A DNA stretch of 64,000 nucleotides from Leclercia adecarboxylata (GTDB taxonomy: Bacteria > Pseudomonadota > Gammaproteobacteria > Enterobacterales > Enterobacteriaceae): contig NZ_CP040889.1 in the NCBI RefSeq assembly GCF_006171285.1, positions 2,170,001 through 2,234,000 of the forward strand, in the 5' to 3' direction. How positions within the stretch are numbered: the stretch's first letter is position 1; every line of letters starts with the position of its first letter. The position numbers were made by a program, and so were the translations under genes. Under the pieces are notes generated by a model, which was not told the DNA's origin, did not search any database, and worked only from the letters and a program-made list of their open reading frames with translations. This document shows positions 7,969 through 18,050 of the stretch, one piece after another.

Positions 7969-8565
7969 TTATTGCAGCTGGGCCGCCACTAACGGCCAGC
8001 GAGCATCGAAATCGTCCGTTGGACGATATTTGAATTCGCTGCGCACAAAGCGAGAGAGCATCCCTTCACAGAACGCCAGTACTTGTCCCGCAAGCAGCGA
8101 TTCATCTGTGCTGAAACCTTCGCCTTCGCGCATCTTCTTTTCGCGTAATACCTGGCGCAGCTGCGCTTCAATACGTTCGAAAAGCTGGTTGATACGCCCC
8201 TGCAGTCTGTCCTGTTCAAACATCAGCGCGTGGCCGGTCAGGATACGGGTTAAACCCGGATTGCGCTCGCCGAAACCGAGGATCAGCAGGACAATCAGAC
8301 GCAGCCGTGCGGTGGTGTCTTTTTCATCCTTCAGGATCAGGTTGATACGCGTGATCAGGCTATCTTCGATAAACTCGATCAGGCTGTCGAACATCCGCGT
8401 TTTGCTGGGAAAATGACGGTAAAGCGCCGCTTCTGACACGCCCACTGAGGCGGCCAGTTTTGCGGTGGTGATGCGTTGACTACCATCGCTGGATTCAAGC
8501 ATCAGAGCCAGAGATTGAAGTATTTCTTCGCGACGATTCCTTTTCGCTGTTTGTTTTTCTGCCAT
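7969..8565 (-). CDS. slmA: Nucleoid occlusion factor SlmA (TetR family)
   Basis: The 198-residue protein matches E. coli SlmA almost throughout. The N-terminal TetR-type helix-turn-helix spans about residues 10-60 ([25 protein letters not shown]), and the C-terminal dimer domain ends [18 protein letters not shown]. SlmA binds specific sites over the chromosome and blocks FtsZ ring assembly over the nucleoid. The start ATG 8563-8565 gives [16 protein letters not shown]; an upstream in-frame codon would add 20 residues not found in the family. It is transcribed leftward after dut, with a hairpin between them. Confidence 0.97.
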   Translation of the reverse strand: MAEKQTAKRNRREEILQSLALMLESSDGSQRITTAKLAASVGVSEAALYRHFPSKTRMFDSLIEFIEDSLITRINLILKDEKDTTARLRLIVLLILGFGERNPGLTRILTGHALMFEQDRLQGRINQLFERIEAQLRQVLREKKMREGEGFSTDESLLAGQVLAFCEGMLSRFVRSEFKYRPTDDFDARWPLVAAQLQ

Positions 8566-8618
8566 GTTACAAAATACCCCTGAAAATAAGCACCTGTCAG
8601 GCTGGCATCCACACAACG

Positions 8619-8640
8619 ACCGCAAACGGATGTTTGCGGT
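8619..8640. terminator. Hairpin between dut and slmA
   Basis: A perfect nine-base stem (ACCGCAAAC/GTTTGCGGT) with a four-base loop lies between the dut stop and the slmA start. The T-run is weak on both strands, so it may attenuate rather than fully stop transcription into slmA. Confidence 0.55.
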
Positions 8641-8681
8641 TTGTTATTACGTTATGCGTTGTGGAATGCGTATAGCCGGGT

Positions 8682-9140
8682 TTATTTACGCCCGGAATGG
8701 CCAAAGCCGCCTTCGCCGCGATCGGTCGCGTCGAAATCTTCTACCAGATTAAATTCAGCCTGTACCACCGGGACGAACACCATCTGGGCGACACGCTCGC
8801 CGGGCTGAATGGTGAAGCTGTCCTGGCCACGGTTCCAGACGGAAACCATCAGCTGACCCTGATAGTCAGAATCGATAAGTCCCACCAGGTTGCCCAGCAC
8901 GATACCATGCTTATGGCCCAGGCCGGAACGCGGCAGGATCACCGCTGCCAGAGAGGCATCGGCAATGTGGATCGCAAGGCCGGTCGGCAGCAGCGTGGTG
9001 GCGCCCGGTGCCAGCTCTACGGCGTCGTCGAGGCAGGCACGCAGGTCAAGACCGGCAGAGCCGGAAGTGGCATAGGTCGGCAGTGGAAATTGCTGACCAA
9101 CACGCGGGTCCAGAATCTTAACGTCGATTTTTTTCATCAT
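8682..9140 (-). CDS. dut: Deoxyuridine 5'-triphosphate nucleotidohydrolase
   Basis: The 152-residue dUTPase hydrolyses dUTP to dUMP, keeping uracil out of DNA and feeding dTMP synthesis. The five family motifs are visible: [35 protein letters not shown] with the catalytic Asp, the [17 protein letters not shown] block, and the C-terminal [10 protein letters not shown] arm. The start [14 protein letters not shown] (ATG 9138-9140, or the next ATG) lies inside the end of coaBC, overlapping it by 23 bases, as in E. coli, so the two are co-transcribed. Confidence 0.97.
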   Translation of the reverse strand: MMKKIDVKILDPRVGQQFPLPTYATSGSAGLDLRACLDDAVELAPGATTLLPTGLAIHIADASLAAVILPRSGLGHKHGIVLGNLVGLIDSDYQGQLMVSVWNRGQDSFTIQPGERVAQMVFVPVVQAEFNLVEDFDATDRGEGGFGHSGRK

Positions 9141-10329
9141 AACGGGTAACGATCTCGTCCAGTAATTGTTGGCCCAGGAGTTCCTTGCGCTCAAGCGGTA
9201 AGACTTTATCTCCATCCTGCCAGAAAAGGTGCAATGCGTTGCTGTCGCTGTTGAATCCTTGTGAGGCCAGCGATACGTCGTTCGCGCAAATCAAATCGAG
9301 GTTTTTGCGGGTACGTTTTTGCCGGGCATATTCTTCCACATTATTCGTTTCAGCGGCAAACCCAACGACGTAAGGGCGACGATCTTTTAGTGCGGCGACC
9401 CCGGCAACAATATCGGGATTTTTCACCATTTTCAGTGTGATTTCATCGCCTTGCTTTTTGATTTTCTCATCCGCTATGGCGGCAGCGCGGTAGTCCGCCA
9501 CGGCGGCACAGCCAATAAAAATCTGCTGCTGTTGCGCCTGGGCCTGCACTGCGGCTTCCATTTCCAGCGCGGTGGTAACGTCGATGCGCTGCACGCCCGG
9601 CGGTGTAGGTAGCGACACCGGGCCGCTCACCAGCGTGACCTTTGCCCCGCGCAGTGCGGCGGCGGCGGCAATCGCAAAGCCCATCTTGCCGGAGCTCTGG
9701 TTGGTGATATAGCGCACCGGATCCAGCGGTTCACGCGTCGGACCCGCGGTAATCATGATGCTGAGATGTTGCAGATCGTTGACAGGTGAAAAATGGCTGG
9801 CGGCCAGATCCACAATTGCCAGCGGATCCAGCATGCGGCCCGGGCCGATGTCGCCACAGGCCTGGCTGCCGCTGTCCGGCCCCCAAATCAGCAGTCCGCG
9901 AGAGGCGAGGGTCGCCAGGTTATGCTGGGTTGCGGCGTTGCGGTACATCTGCTGGTTCATGGCAGGGACCACGGCGACAGGCGCCGGCGTGGCCAGGCAG
10001 ATAGTGGAAACCAGGTCGTTGGCCATGCCGGCGGCAACGCGGGCGATGAGATCGGCGGTAGCCGGGGCGAGGATGACTAAATCGGCCCACTTACCCAGCT
10101 CGATGTGGCCCATCGCGGCCTCTGCCGCAGGATCGAGCAGGCTGTCCGAGACCGGGTAGCCTGAAACGGCCTGCAGGCTCATTGGCGTAATAAACGCTTT
10201 GCCCCCTTCGGTTATTGCCACCCGCACGTCCGCCCCGCGCTCGCGTAAACGGCGCACCAGTTCTGGCGCTTTGTAGGCTGCAATGCCGCCGCTCACGCCA
10301 AGAACGATTTTTTTACCGGCCAGGCTCAT
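9118..10329 (-). CDS. coaBC: Bifunctional phosphopantothenoylcysteine decarboxylase / phosphopantothenate-cysteine ligase
   Basis: The 403-residue protein (dfp) carries two successive steps of coenzyme A synthesis. The N-terminal CoaC flavoprotein domain (1-190) has [18 protein letters not shown], the PAMNQQMY motif and the catalytic-Cys loop [12 protein letters not shown]. The C-terminal CoaB ligase domain (190-403) has [18 protein letters not shown], the KMVKNPDI block and VGFAAETNN. Two tandem ATG codons (10332 and 10329) can start it; the second gives MSLAGKK as in E. coli. It is divergent from radC and overlaps dut. Confidence 0.97.
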   Translation of the reverse strand: MSLAGKKIVLGVSGGIAAYKAPELVRRLRERGADVRVAITEGGKAFITPMSLQAVSGYPVSDSLLDPAAEAAMGHIELGKWADLVILAPATADLIARVAAGMANDLVSTICLATPAPVAVVPAMNQQMYRNAATQHNLATLASRGLLIWGPDSGSQACGDIGPGRMLDPLAIVDLAASHFSPVNDLQHLSIMITAGPTREPLDPVRYITNQSSGKMGFAIAAAAALRGAKVTLVSGPVSLPTPPGVQRIDVTTALEMEAAVQAQAQQQQIFIGCAAVADYRAAAIADEKIKKQGDEITLKMVKNPDIVAGVAALKDRRPYVVGFAAETNNVEEYARQKRTRKNLDLICANDVSLASQGFNSDSNALHLFWQDGDKVLPLERKELLGQQLLDEIVTRYDEKNRR

Positions 10330-10503
10330 CATGATTCTTTCCTGTTGGGTTCACCTGAGAGGCGGGCATTTTATCACAATCCGAAAAGCATCGTGATGTT
10401 GTCCATCCGCCACTTTGCGAGGCGTTACGCAAGACGAGAAATCCGTCGTCGTGAGGCGTCGGGGTCTGTGGCAGCATAGCCTGGTCATGGAGGAGGAGAG
10501 AGT

Positions 10504-11169
10504 ATGGAGACGTTATCCCCGCTGTTGCCGCGGGAAAAACTGCTGCGCGATGGCGCGATGCTGCTGACGGACGAAGAGCTGCTGGCGCTGTTCCTGCGTA
10601 CCGGGACCCGGAGTAAAAATGTGTTTGCCCTTGCCAGAGATCTTTTGCAGCATTTCGGCTCTCTGCATGGTTTGTTGTCCGCAGAGATGAAGGATTTCCG
10701 GCGGGTAGAGGGTATTGGTCTGGCGACATTCGCTCAGCTGAAAGGCATTGCTGAGCTTGCTCAACGCTACTACTGCTCGGGGATACGAGGCATCAACCCG
10801 CTGAAAGATCCGCAGATGACCCGGGAGTTTGTGCGCAGCCAGCTGGCGGAAGAGGAGCGCGAGATCTTTATGGTTATCTTCCTCGATAATCAAAATCGGG
10901 TACTGAGCCACAGCCGCTTATTTTCAGGAACCCTGAGCCATGTTGAGGTGCATCCACGGGAAATTGCACGCGAAGCGATAAAAGTGAATGCCGCGGGCGT
11001 GATCCTCGCGCATAATCACCCCTCAGGGCGCGCCGAACCGAGCAAAGCCGACAGAGACGTGACCGCACGCATCATCAAATGCTGTCAATTCATGGACATT
11101 CGTGTTCTTGATCATCTGGTCATTGGCCGCGGAGAGTACGTTTCGTTTGCTGAACGTGGGTGGATTTAA
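10504..11169 (+). CDS. radC: RadC family JAB1/MPN-domain protein
   Basis: The 221-residue protein (YicR) has an N-terminal helix-hairpin-helix region ([21 protein letters not shown], then [21 protein letters not shown]) and a C-terminal JAMM metalloprotease-like domain with the zinc motif HNHPSG plus Asp in [11 protein letters not shown]. The biochemical role of RadC is unresolved; a recombination role first proposed in E. coli was later withdrawn. The start ATG follows GGAGGAGAG. It is divergent from coaBC and precedes the ribosomal genes rpmBG, the standard enterobacterial order. Confidence 0.93.
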   Translation: METLSPLLPREKLLRDGAMLLTDEELLALFLRTGTRSKNVFALARDLLQHFGSLHGLLSAEMKDFRRVEGIGLATFAQLKGIAELAQRYYCSGIRGINPLKDPQMTREFVRSQLAEEEREIFMVIFLDNQNRVLSHSRLFSGTLSHVEVHPREIAREAIKVNAAGVILAHNHPSGRAEPSKADRDVTARIIKCCQFMDIRVLDHLVIGRGEYVSFAERGWI

Positions 11170-11211
11170 GCCATTTCTCGCGATCCATCGGGATCTTTGT
11201 CTGTTCGGGAC

Positions 11212-11240
11212 TTGAGCACATCCTCGAGTCAGCGTATACT
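11212..11240 (+). promoter_or_regulatory. rpmBG promoter
   Basis: TTGAGC (11212-11217) and TATACT (11235-11240) are spaced by 17 bases, a strong sigma-70 arrangement. Transcription would begin near 11247, leaving a leader of about 140 bases before rpmB. Confidence 0.75.
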
Positions 11241-11364
11241 ACGCCACCTTTGAGAATCTCGGGTTTGGCATTTGGGCCTGGCAATCGATGGTTCACTTAG
11301 AATCGCGATGACTGGGCTGTAAAGCCTGACGAGGCGCCGATACCCCATACGAAGCTCGAGCTAA

Positions 11365-11622
<258 letters not shown>

Positions 11623-11641
11623 GTACTTAAAGAGGAAATAA

Positions 11642-11812
<171 letters not shown>

Positions 11813-11831
11813 TTTTAGAATCCTTGTATTG

Positions 11832-11858
11832 AAAAACCCCGCATCTGCGGGGTTTTTT
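11832..11858 (+). terminator. Rho-independent terminator of rpmBG
   Basis: The stem AACCCCGCA/TGCGGGGTT, flanked by A5 and T6 and with a minimal loop, lies 20 bases after rpmG. It is a textbook intrinsic terminator and can work on both strands. Confidence 0.93.
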
Positions 11859-11884
11859 GCATTCTGCATCCCAACGGAGGAACC

Positions 11885-12694
11885 ATGCCTGAATTACCTG
11901 AGGTAGAGACCAGCCGCCGTGGCATTGAGCCTCACCTGGTCGGTGCGACCATTCTTCATGCTGTTGTCCGCAACGGTCGTCTGCGCTGGCCGGTGTCTGA
12001 TGAGATCCACGCCCTGAGCGATAAACCCGTCCTTAGCGTGCAGCGCCGTGCAAAATACCTGCTGCTGGAGCTGCCCGACGGCTGGATCATCATTCACCTG
12101 GGGATGTCCGGGAGCCTGCGCATCCTCAGCGAAGAACTGCCTGCTGAAAAGCACGACCACGTCGATCTGGTGATGAGCAACGGCAAAGTGCTGCGCTATA
12201 CCGATCCGCGCCGCTTCGGGGCCTGGCTGTGGACGAAGGAGCTGGAAGGGCATAACGTGCTGGCGCACCTGGGGCCGGAGCCGCTCTCAGACGCGTTCAA
12301 CGCGGAGTACCTGAAGGCGAAGTGCGCAAAGAAGAAAACCCCTATCAAACCCTGGCTGATGGATAACAAGCTGGTGGTCGGCGTGGGGAATATCTACGCC
12401 AGCGAATCGCTGTTTGCCGCCGGGATCCATCCCGATCGGTTAGCCTCATCGCTTTCCGCCCAGGAGTGCGAACTGCTGGTCAGGGTAATTAAGGCGGTGC
12501 TGCTGCGCTCAATTGAGCAGGGCGGAACCACCCTGAAGGATTTCCTGCAAAGCGACGGCAAGCCGGGCTACTTTGCCCAGGAGCTGCAGGTCTATGGCCG
12601 TAAAGATGAGCCGTGCCGGGTGTGCGGTACGCCGATTGTGGCAACGAAGCACGCCCAGCGCGCCACGTTCTATTGCCGTCAGTGTCAGAAGTGA
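11885..12694 (+). CDS. mutM: Formamidopyrimidine-DNA glycosylase
   Basis: The 269-residue base-excision repair enzyme removes 8-oxoguanine and ring-opened purines and nicks the strand. After Met the catalytic proline-glutamate N-terminus [12 protein letters not shown] is intact. The helix-two-turn-helix region includes QGGTTLKDF, and the C-terminal zinc finger shows CRVCGTPI...FYCRQCQK with four cysteines. The start follows GGAGG, 72 bases beyond rpmG. It is convergent with coaD across a REP element. Confidence 0.97.
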   Translation: MPELPEVETSRRGIEPHLVGATILHAVVRNGRLRWPVSDEIHALSDKPVLSVQRRAKYLLLELPDGWIIIHLGMSGSLRILSEELPAEKHDHVDLVMSNGKVLRYTDPRRFGAWLWTKELEGHNVLAHLGPEPLSDAFNAEYLKAKCAKKKTPIKPWLMDNKLVVGVGNIYASESLFAAGIHPDRLASSLSAQECELLVRVIKAVLLRSIEQGGTTLKDFLQSDGKPGYFAQELQVYGRKDEPCRVCGTPIVATKHAQRATFYCRQCQK

Positions 12695-12701
12695 TGAGCA
12701 G

Positions 12702-12728
12702 GCCGGGCAAGCGCAGCGCCGCCCGGCA
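12702..12728. repeat. REP element between mutM and coaD
   Basis: GCCGGGC-AAGCGCAGCGCC-GCCCGGC is an enterobacterial REP-type palindrome in the 41-base gap between two convergent genes. A close copy lies at 42031-42056. Confidence 0.8.
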
Positions 12729-12735
12729 AGAAGAG

Positions 12736-13218
<483 letters not shown>

Positions 13219-13989
13219 TCACGCTTTCTCTGAGTAGCCGCGGCTCAGCGCCCACAGCTCGGTGTATTTATTAAAAGTATACTGGGCGTTAACCACCGCC
13301 AGTAACCAGCCCTGTTTCCCGTCCAGCACGCCACCACGCAGCACCAGCGTCTTCAGAAACGCCCCTGCGGTGTGGCTGAAAATTCCTGCCAGTGAGGTTC
13401 TCTTGCCGCGCTGGTGACGCTCCTGGGCCCACGCCGTGGCGTAATTAAGCTGTTTACGCTGGAAGCTGGCGAAATCACGGCAGGTGAGATGCAGCAGATC
13501 GCCGTCGAGGGCAATCACGGTCGAACCGTCGCAGGCCAGCGATTCATGAACCAGGTTATCGTTGTACTGATAGCGCGTGCGCGGGTAAAGGCGCATCACG
13601 CGATCGGGATACCAGCCGCTGTGTCGCATAAAGCGGCCGAGGAAGTAGTTGCGCCGGGCGATGCTGTAGACGGCGTCGGGCTGAGGGGCAGCCAGTACGC
13701 GCTGGATGGCCTGTTGAAGCTCAGGCGTGACGCGCTCGTCGGTGTCGATCATCAGGACGTAATCGCCGGTGGCGAACTGCTGCGCCCGCTGGCGCTGGAT
13801 GCCATAACCCTGCCAGTCGGTATTAACATGCACCTGTACACCGGCGGCGCGGGCGACGTTAACCGTGTCGTCGGTACTGCCGGAATCAAGCAGGACAATC
13901 TCATCGGCCCATGCCACGGAGGCAAGGCAGTCCGGCAGCAGGTCAGCGGCGTTTTTGGCGATCATGACCACCGAAAGACGCGCAGGCAT
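13219..13989 (-). CDS. waaE: Lipopolysaccharide core glycosyltransferase WaaE (GT2)
   Basis: The 256-residue GT2 enzyme has an N-terminal nucleotide-sugar fold: [34 protein letters not shown] and the metal-binding DTDE in [14 protein letters not shown]. In Klebsiella and Serratia, WaaE adds beta-1,4-glucose to L,D-heptose I, and the gene lies between waaA and coaD exactly as here. This gene is absent from E. coli K-12. The start is ATG 13989, sharing one base with the waaA stop (TGATG), so translation is coupled to waaA. A TTG at 13992 is a less likely start. Confidence 0.9.
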   Translation of the reverse strand: MPARLSVVMIAKNAADLLPDCLASVAWADEIVLLDSGSTDDTVNVARAAGVQVHVNTDWQGYGIQRQRAQQFATGDYVLMIDTDERVTPELQQAIQRVLAAPQPDAVYSIARRNYFLGRFMRHSGWYPDRVMRLYPRTRYQYNDNLVHESLACDGSTVIALDGDLLHLTCRDFASFQRKQLNYATAWAQERHQRGKRTSLAGIFSHTAGAFLKTLVLRGGVLDGKQGWLLAVVNAQYTFNKYTELWALSRGYSEKA

Positions 13990-15263
13990 CAATGGCTCCG
14001 CACGGGCAGGTAAGGCTGCAGAAGTTGCAGCAGGCGGGTCAGCGCCCCCTGGTTCTGATGAAGCACTTCAACGGCGTGGCGGCCATACCACAGACGATAG
14101 TCTTCGTCGGTCAGCAGGGTGGAAATTTCCTTCACGACAGAGTTCGCATCGGTGACCGTAATCAGCCCGTCAGCCTGCTGCAGTTTGGCGCAGATATCTT
14201 TGAAGTTGAAAGTATGCGGCCCCATCAGCACCGGAATGGCGTGGGCTGCGGGCTCCAGCGGGTTATGCCCGCCACGCTCCACGAGGCTGCCGCCAACAAA
14301 CGCCAGGTCGGCAATACCGTACAGCAGCATCAGTTCACCCATGGTATCGCCAATCACCACCTGGGTGCTGGCGGACGGGATTTCACCGCTGCTGCGCATC
14401 GTGAAGCTGAACCCGCCCTTTTGCACCATCTCGCGGGCGTCTTTAAATCGCTCAGGATGACGTGGCACCAGAATTAACAGCAGATCCGGGAAGGTTTCCA
14501 GAAGCTGGCGATGCGCCTGCAGGATAATCTCTTCTTCACCGTCGTGGGTGCTGGTGGCGATCCACACTTTGCGGCGCGGTGCCCACTGGCGACGCAGGGT
14601 CACTGCACGGGCTGCCAGCTCCGGCGTAACCGAAATATCAAACTTCAGGCTGCCGGTGACCGCCAGCTGGTTGCGCTTCAGGCCCAGCGACAGGAACCGG
14701 GCGCCATCTTCTTCATTTTGTGCCGCAATCAGGGTGATTTTGCTCAGCAGGCGGCGCATAAAGTTGCCCAGCTTGCCGTACCCCTTCGCGGAGCGCTCCG
14801 ACAGACGGGCGTTGGCTACCACCAGCGGAATTTTGCGGGCGTGCAGGGCGGAAATCATATTCGGCCACAGCTCGGTTTCCATCACGATCACAAGCTTAGG
14901 GCGCACGGTGTTGAGGAAACGGTTCATGGCGCAGGGTAAATCATACGGCAGATAGACGTGATGCACGTCTTTGCCAAAGGCGGACATGGCGCGTTCGGAA
15001 CCGGTTGGCGTCATGGTGGTGACGGTGATCGGCAAAGACGGATAGCGGTGGCGCAGGGCGCGGACCAGCGGAATAGCGGCCAGCGTTTCGCCCACCGAAA
15101 CGGAGTGGAGCAGGATACCGTCCGGCGCAACTTTGTTGCGGCAATAACCATAGCGTTCAGCCCAGCGTTTACGGTAGGCAGGCGCTTTACGGCTACGCAG
15201 TAGCAGTCGTAGCCACACCAGTGGCTGAATAATATAGAGCAGAGCGGTATACAACAATTCCAA
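13989..15263 (-). CDS. waaA: 3-deoxy-D-manno-octulosonic acid (Kdo) transferase
   Basis: The 424-residue inner-membrane GT30 enzyme adds two Kdo residues to lipid IVA, an essential step of lipopolysaccharide synthesis. It begins with a membrane anchor ([21 protein letters not shown]), then the N-domain with [19 protein letters not shown] and METELWPN, and the C-domain with [16 protein letters not shown] and [18 protein letters not shown] place the start at TTG 15263, which aligns with E. coli MLELLYTAL; no ATG exists there, and a second TTG at 15296 would add 11 residues. A strong terminator upstream separates it from the other core genes. Confidence 0.95.
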   Translation of the reverse strand: MELLYTALLYIIQPLVWLRLLLRSRKAPAYRKRWAERYGYCRNKVAPDGILLHSVSVGETLAAIPLVRALRHRYPSLPITVTTMTPTGSERAMSAFGKDVHHVYLPYDLPCAMNRFLNTVRPKLVIVMETELWPNMISALHARKIPLVVANARLSERSAKGYGKLGNFMRRLLSKITLIAAQNEEDGARFLSLGLKRNQLAVTGSLKFDISVTPELAARAVTLRRQWAPRRKVWIATSTHDGEEEIILQAHRQLLETFPDLLLILVPRHPERFKDAREMVQKGGFSFTMRSSGEIPSASTQVVIGDTMGELMLLYGIADLAFVGGSLVERGGHNPLEPAAHAIPVLMGPHTFNFKDICAKLQQADGLITVTDANSVVKEISTLLTDEDYRLWYGRHAVEVLHQNQGALTRLLQLLQPYLPVRSH

Positions 15264-15378
15264 GCGATTATCCGTTTTTTCAGTTTCGGCGGGCAAATTC
15301 TAAGCATTTAGGCCGTTTAAAGCTATCCCTTTGGCGCTTTTGCTCAGCCATTTGCCTGTGTTACGTGCGTTCACAGAT

Positions 15379-15405
15379 AAAAAAACGGGCATTAGCTGCC
15401 CGTTT
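15379..15405 (-). terminator. Rho-independent terminator of the waaL operon
   Basis: Read leftward, the stem AACGGGCA/TGCCCGTT with a five-base loop runs into seven T. It begins 13 bases after the stop of the phosphoethanolamine-transferase gene and isolates waaA from that operon. Confidence 0.9.
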
Positions 15406-15417
15406 AATTATTTCTGC

Positions 15418-17052
15418 TTAACGTTCCGCTTCCGGCAGCTCGTTCAGGTGATAGGTGACGCGCTCCGACAGTCCCCGAATATCACCCCCGGTGATGTAGT
15501 AGCTGTCGTCTTTCTGGTTCGGGTTACTGACCGCATACCCCAGCATCTTGTTGATCAGCGTCGCCATCTGGTAATGGTTGAGCGGGACCTGCGGGCTAAT
15601 GTCGCTCATCGTATACGCCGGGTCGTTGCTGAAGTAGAGGAACGGCACCTGGGCAATGGGCATCTCGACGATGGAGTGACCGAACAGACCGCCATCGCCC
15701 ACGCGTTCGCCGTGATCCGAGGTAATAAAGACCAGTACCGGCAGTTTGGATTTTGCCATCGCAGTCCGGATCGCCGACGCCAGCTCTTTGTCATACAGGC
15801 GCACGGCATCATCGTACTCGTTCTTCTTCTGCGCCACGTCATCACTCAGGCGTGGGGTAGAGAATTTGGCAAAGCCCTGCGGGATATTGCGCTCGTAAGG
15901 GATGTGCGGCGCACGGCTGTTCAGCACCATCAGGAAGGGTTTGTTCCAGTCCAGCTTCGCCTGCTCAACGGAAGGGGTCAGCACCACATCGGCACCCACG
16001 TCCGGCGCCGGGCGGATCTGCGTATCTTCCCACAGGTCGATATCGTGGATGCCAATCCAGTTGCTCAGCCCTTCCAGGCCCTGGGCGGAGATAAACGCCG
16101 TCTGGTAGCCCTGCTTTTTGGCATTGGTGAAGATGTTGGTCGACTTCGACTTATAGGCGGCGTAGTTGTCCGGCTCGCGCAGGTTGTTGACCAGCATCGG
16201 GATCGCCACACGTGTGGAGACCGCGTTCGAGACGATCAGACGGCCGGTCCCCTGATACTGCTGCATCAGCGCGTTCAGCTCAGGCGTGGTGTCGCGCTCA
16301 TAGCCCAGCGCGCTGACGTGGTGCGGATTCAGGCTCTCGCCAATCGCCAGGATGATGGAGTATTTCCCGACCTGGCTGCCTTCAACCGGCTTAACCTCAT
16401 AGGGCTCATAGTGCGCGATGTTCTGGTTCTCACCGGAAAGGGCTTCCGGGATCAGGCGAATGGCGCTGTAGCTCATGGCCGACAAACCGTTACGCAGCAG
16501 GGAGTGGCGCAGATCCGGGTTGAATTTGTACATCTGCCCGTCGATGGCTTTGTAGAACTGACCGGCAAACATCACCACGATAGCCAGCAGGCACGGCATA
16601 GCCACCCACTTATGCCACTGCGGCGCAAGGCGACGGGTAAAGACCAGCGCGAAGATCACCGCGACGGCCATGATGATAAAGTAGATCCCAAGCGATCCCA
16701 GACTGTCCGTAATGCCGCTGGCGATATCTTTGGTTTCGACAAAGGCCAGCCACACTTCGCTCGGGCCATAAAACTGGCCGTAGAACTGGTAATAGACCGC
16801 TTCCGATATCTGCACGATAAAGGTGACCGCCAGCAGGAGCCGGGTCAGGAAGTAACGGGCGCTGACGGCCGCCAGCAGGGAGATAATCAGGTACAGCGAC
16901 ATGTCGCTGGATTTCGGCTGGTACACATGGTCTTTCAGCAGGATGATGATTTCACACAGTGAAAACAGCACCAGGAATACCAGGGTTAATATCAGAGTAC
17001 GCAGAATATTGCGGCGTGGCGTCAATGACGATCGTAAGGATGCTTTAAACAT
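15418..17052 (-). CDS. Phosphoethanolamine transferase of the sulfatase superfamily (EptC/CptA-like)
   Basis: The 544-residue protein has an N-terminal membrane part with five helices (about residues 20-180) and a periplasmic alkaline-phosphatase-like domain. Metal and nucleophile positions are visible: AIGESLNPHHVSALGYERDTT (first Glu), SNAVSTRVAIPML (nucleophile Thr), and FITSDHGERVGDGGLFGHS (Asp, His and a distal His). Such enzymes move phosphoethanolamine from phosphatidylethanolamine to lipid A, core heptose or core sugars. Its place among core genes suggests the lipopolysaccharide core as acceptor, but this is inference. The start is ATG 17052; TTG 17064 would add four residues. It is the last gene of the waaL operon. 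Confidence 0.85.
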   Translation of the reverse strand: MFKASLRSSLTPRRNILRTLILTLVFLVLFSLCEIIILLKDHVYQPKSSDMSLYLIISLLAAVSARYFLTRLLLAVTFIVQISEAVYYQFYGQFYGPSEVWLAFVETKDIASGITDSLGSLGIYFIIMAVAVIFALVFTRRLAPQWHKWVAMPCLLAIVVMFAGQFYKAIDGQMYKFNPDLRHSLLRNGLSAMSYSAIRLIPEALSGENQNIAHYEPYEVKPVEGSQVGKYSIILAIGESLNPHHVSALGYERDTTPELNALMQQYQGTGRLIVSNAVSTRVAIPMLVNNLREPDNYAAYKSKSTNIFTNAKKQGYQTAFISAQGLEGLSNWIGIHDIDLWEDTQIRPAPDVGADVVLTPSVEQAKLDWNKPFLMVLNSRAPHIPYERNIPQGFAKFSTPRLSDDVAQKKNEYDDAVRLYDKELASAIRTAMAKSKLPVLVFITSDHGERVGDGGLFGHSIVEMPIAQVPFLYFSNDPAYTMSDISPQVPLNHYQMATLINKMLGYAVSNPNQKDDSYYITGGDIRGLSERVTYHLNELPEAER

Positions 17053-17070
17053 AAATGGACTCAAAGTAAC

Positions 17071-18042
17071 TCAAAACTTCTTAGTCAGCGGGCGAATGGC
17101 TTTACCGAAACCAAAACGCAGTGCACGAACCAGGGTAGGGCGTTTATGCAGTCCTTTACGCCAGATATCTTCAAACAGGCTGAACCAGCGCGCGGCGACC
17201 GCTTCGCGGGAGTAGACCTGCAGACGCTTGTCACCCTGCTCACGCATCTGACGATAGAGTTCAGGGTGGTTTTTCAGCCGCATAATGGCATCGAAGGCTT
17301 CATCAGGCGTTTTGGCGATCAGGTAATCGAGTTCGCTTTCGCGAATAGCGCGATAGGACGGTTCATCGTCGCAGATCATCACCGTTTTGCCGAGCCAGTT
17401 GTTAATCAGCTTGCTGGCAGGTTTGCGGGCCAGTTTGTGGTCATGTGATTTACGGAAACTGATACAGACGTCGACGTCCTGGTAGTTGGTCCAGTTATCG
17501 AAGGAGATACGCAGGTCTATGCCTTGCTCAGCCAGACGCTGTTTGAAAGCCTCGCTGCGGAACGCCTCCGGGAAGCTGTCCACGCGGCCAAAAAAGGCCA
17601 CGGTTTTAATGGTTTCATCGGTACGTTCGCGCGGTTTCACCCCCGGCTGCGGCCAGTAGGGGACGAAAACGCCGTTGCTGCGGTTGCCGGCTTCCGGGTT
17701 CTGATCCACCACCACGTCAGCGCCAATCACCGGTGGGCGGTCAGCACGGGCCACGACGGTCACGCCACGCCAGGGTTTAACGCGCGAGCCAAAATCATCG
17801 TTGTGCATCAGGTTGATGGCATCCGGGCGACACTCTGATCCAAAAGAACACTCAATGTCATCGCCGTAATAGTGCTTCAGCGCCAGGGTGGTCTGGAACG
17901 TCCAGCCGCCGCGCCCGCCACAGTAAAAACGCTCCGGAATGGTGTCCGGGTTTACGCGGTTATCCAGCAGCGTCTGGAAATCTGCATAGTTTTTAGCGAT
18001 GAAATCAGCGCGGGAGACTGCGTGTAATTTAAGTTTGCTCAT
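17071..18042 (-). CDS. Putative core glycosyltransferase, family not recognised
   Basis: This 323-residue soluble protein has no signal peptide. The C-terminal half looks like a GT-B nucleotide-sugar domain: TVAFFGRVDSFPEAFRSE, then ISFRKSHDHKLARKPASKLINNW, TVMICDDEPSYRAIRESELDYLI, and a helix RLQVYSREAVAARWFSLFEDIW like the tail of GT4 enzymes. The N-terminal half (FYCGGRGGWTFQTTLALKHYYGDD) matches nothing I recognise. It lies between a GT2 gene (eight-base gap) and the phosphoethanolamine transferase in the waaL operon, so an outer-core sugar transferase is the likely role. Donor and acceptor are unknown. Confidence 0.6.
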   Translation of the reverse strand: MSKLKLHAVSRADFIAKNYADFQTLLDNRVNPDTIPERFYCGGRGGWTFQTTLALKHYYGDDIECSFGSECRPDAINLMHNDDFGSRVKPWRGVTVVARADRPPVIGADVVVDQNPEAGNRSNGVFVPYWPQPGVKPRERTDETIKTVAFFGRVDSFPEAFRSEAFKQRLAEQGIDLRISFDNWTNYQDVDVCISFRKSHDHKLARKPASKLINNWLGKTVMICDDEPSYRAIRESELDYLIAKTPDEAFDAIMRLKNHPELYRQMREQGDKRLQVYSREAVAARWFSLFEDIWRKGLHKRPTLVRALRFGFGKAIRPLTKKF

Positions 18043-18050
18043 AATATCCG

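Noticed and set aside
15331..16962. Long rightward open frame of 543 codons opposite the phosphoethanolamine transferase
   Set aside because: It is a mirror frame of a GC-rich real gene: it is rich in Arg, His, Gln and Val, has no domain, and the opposite strand carries clear catalytic motifs.
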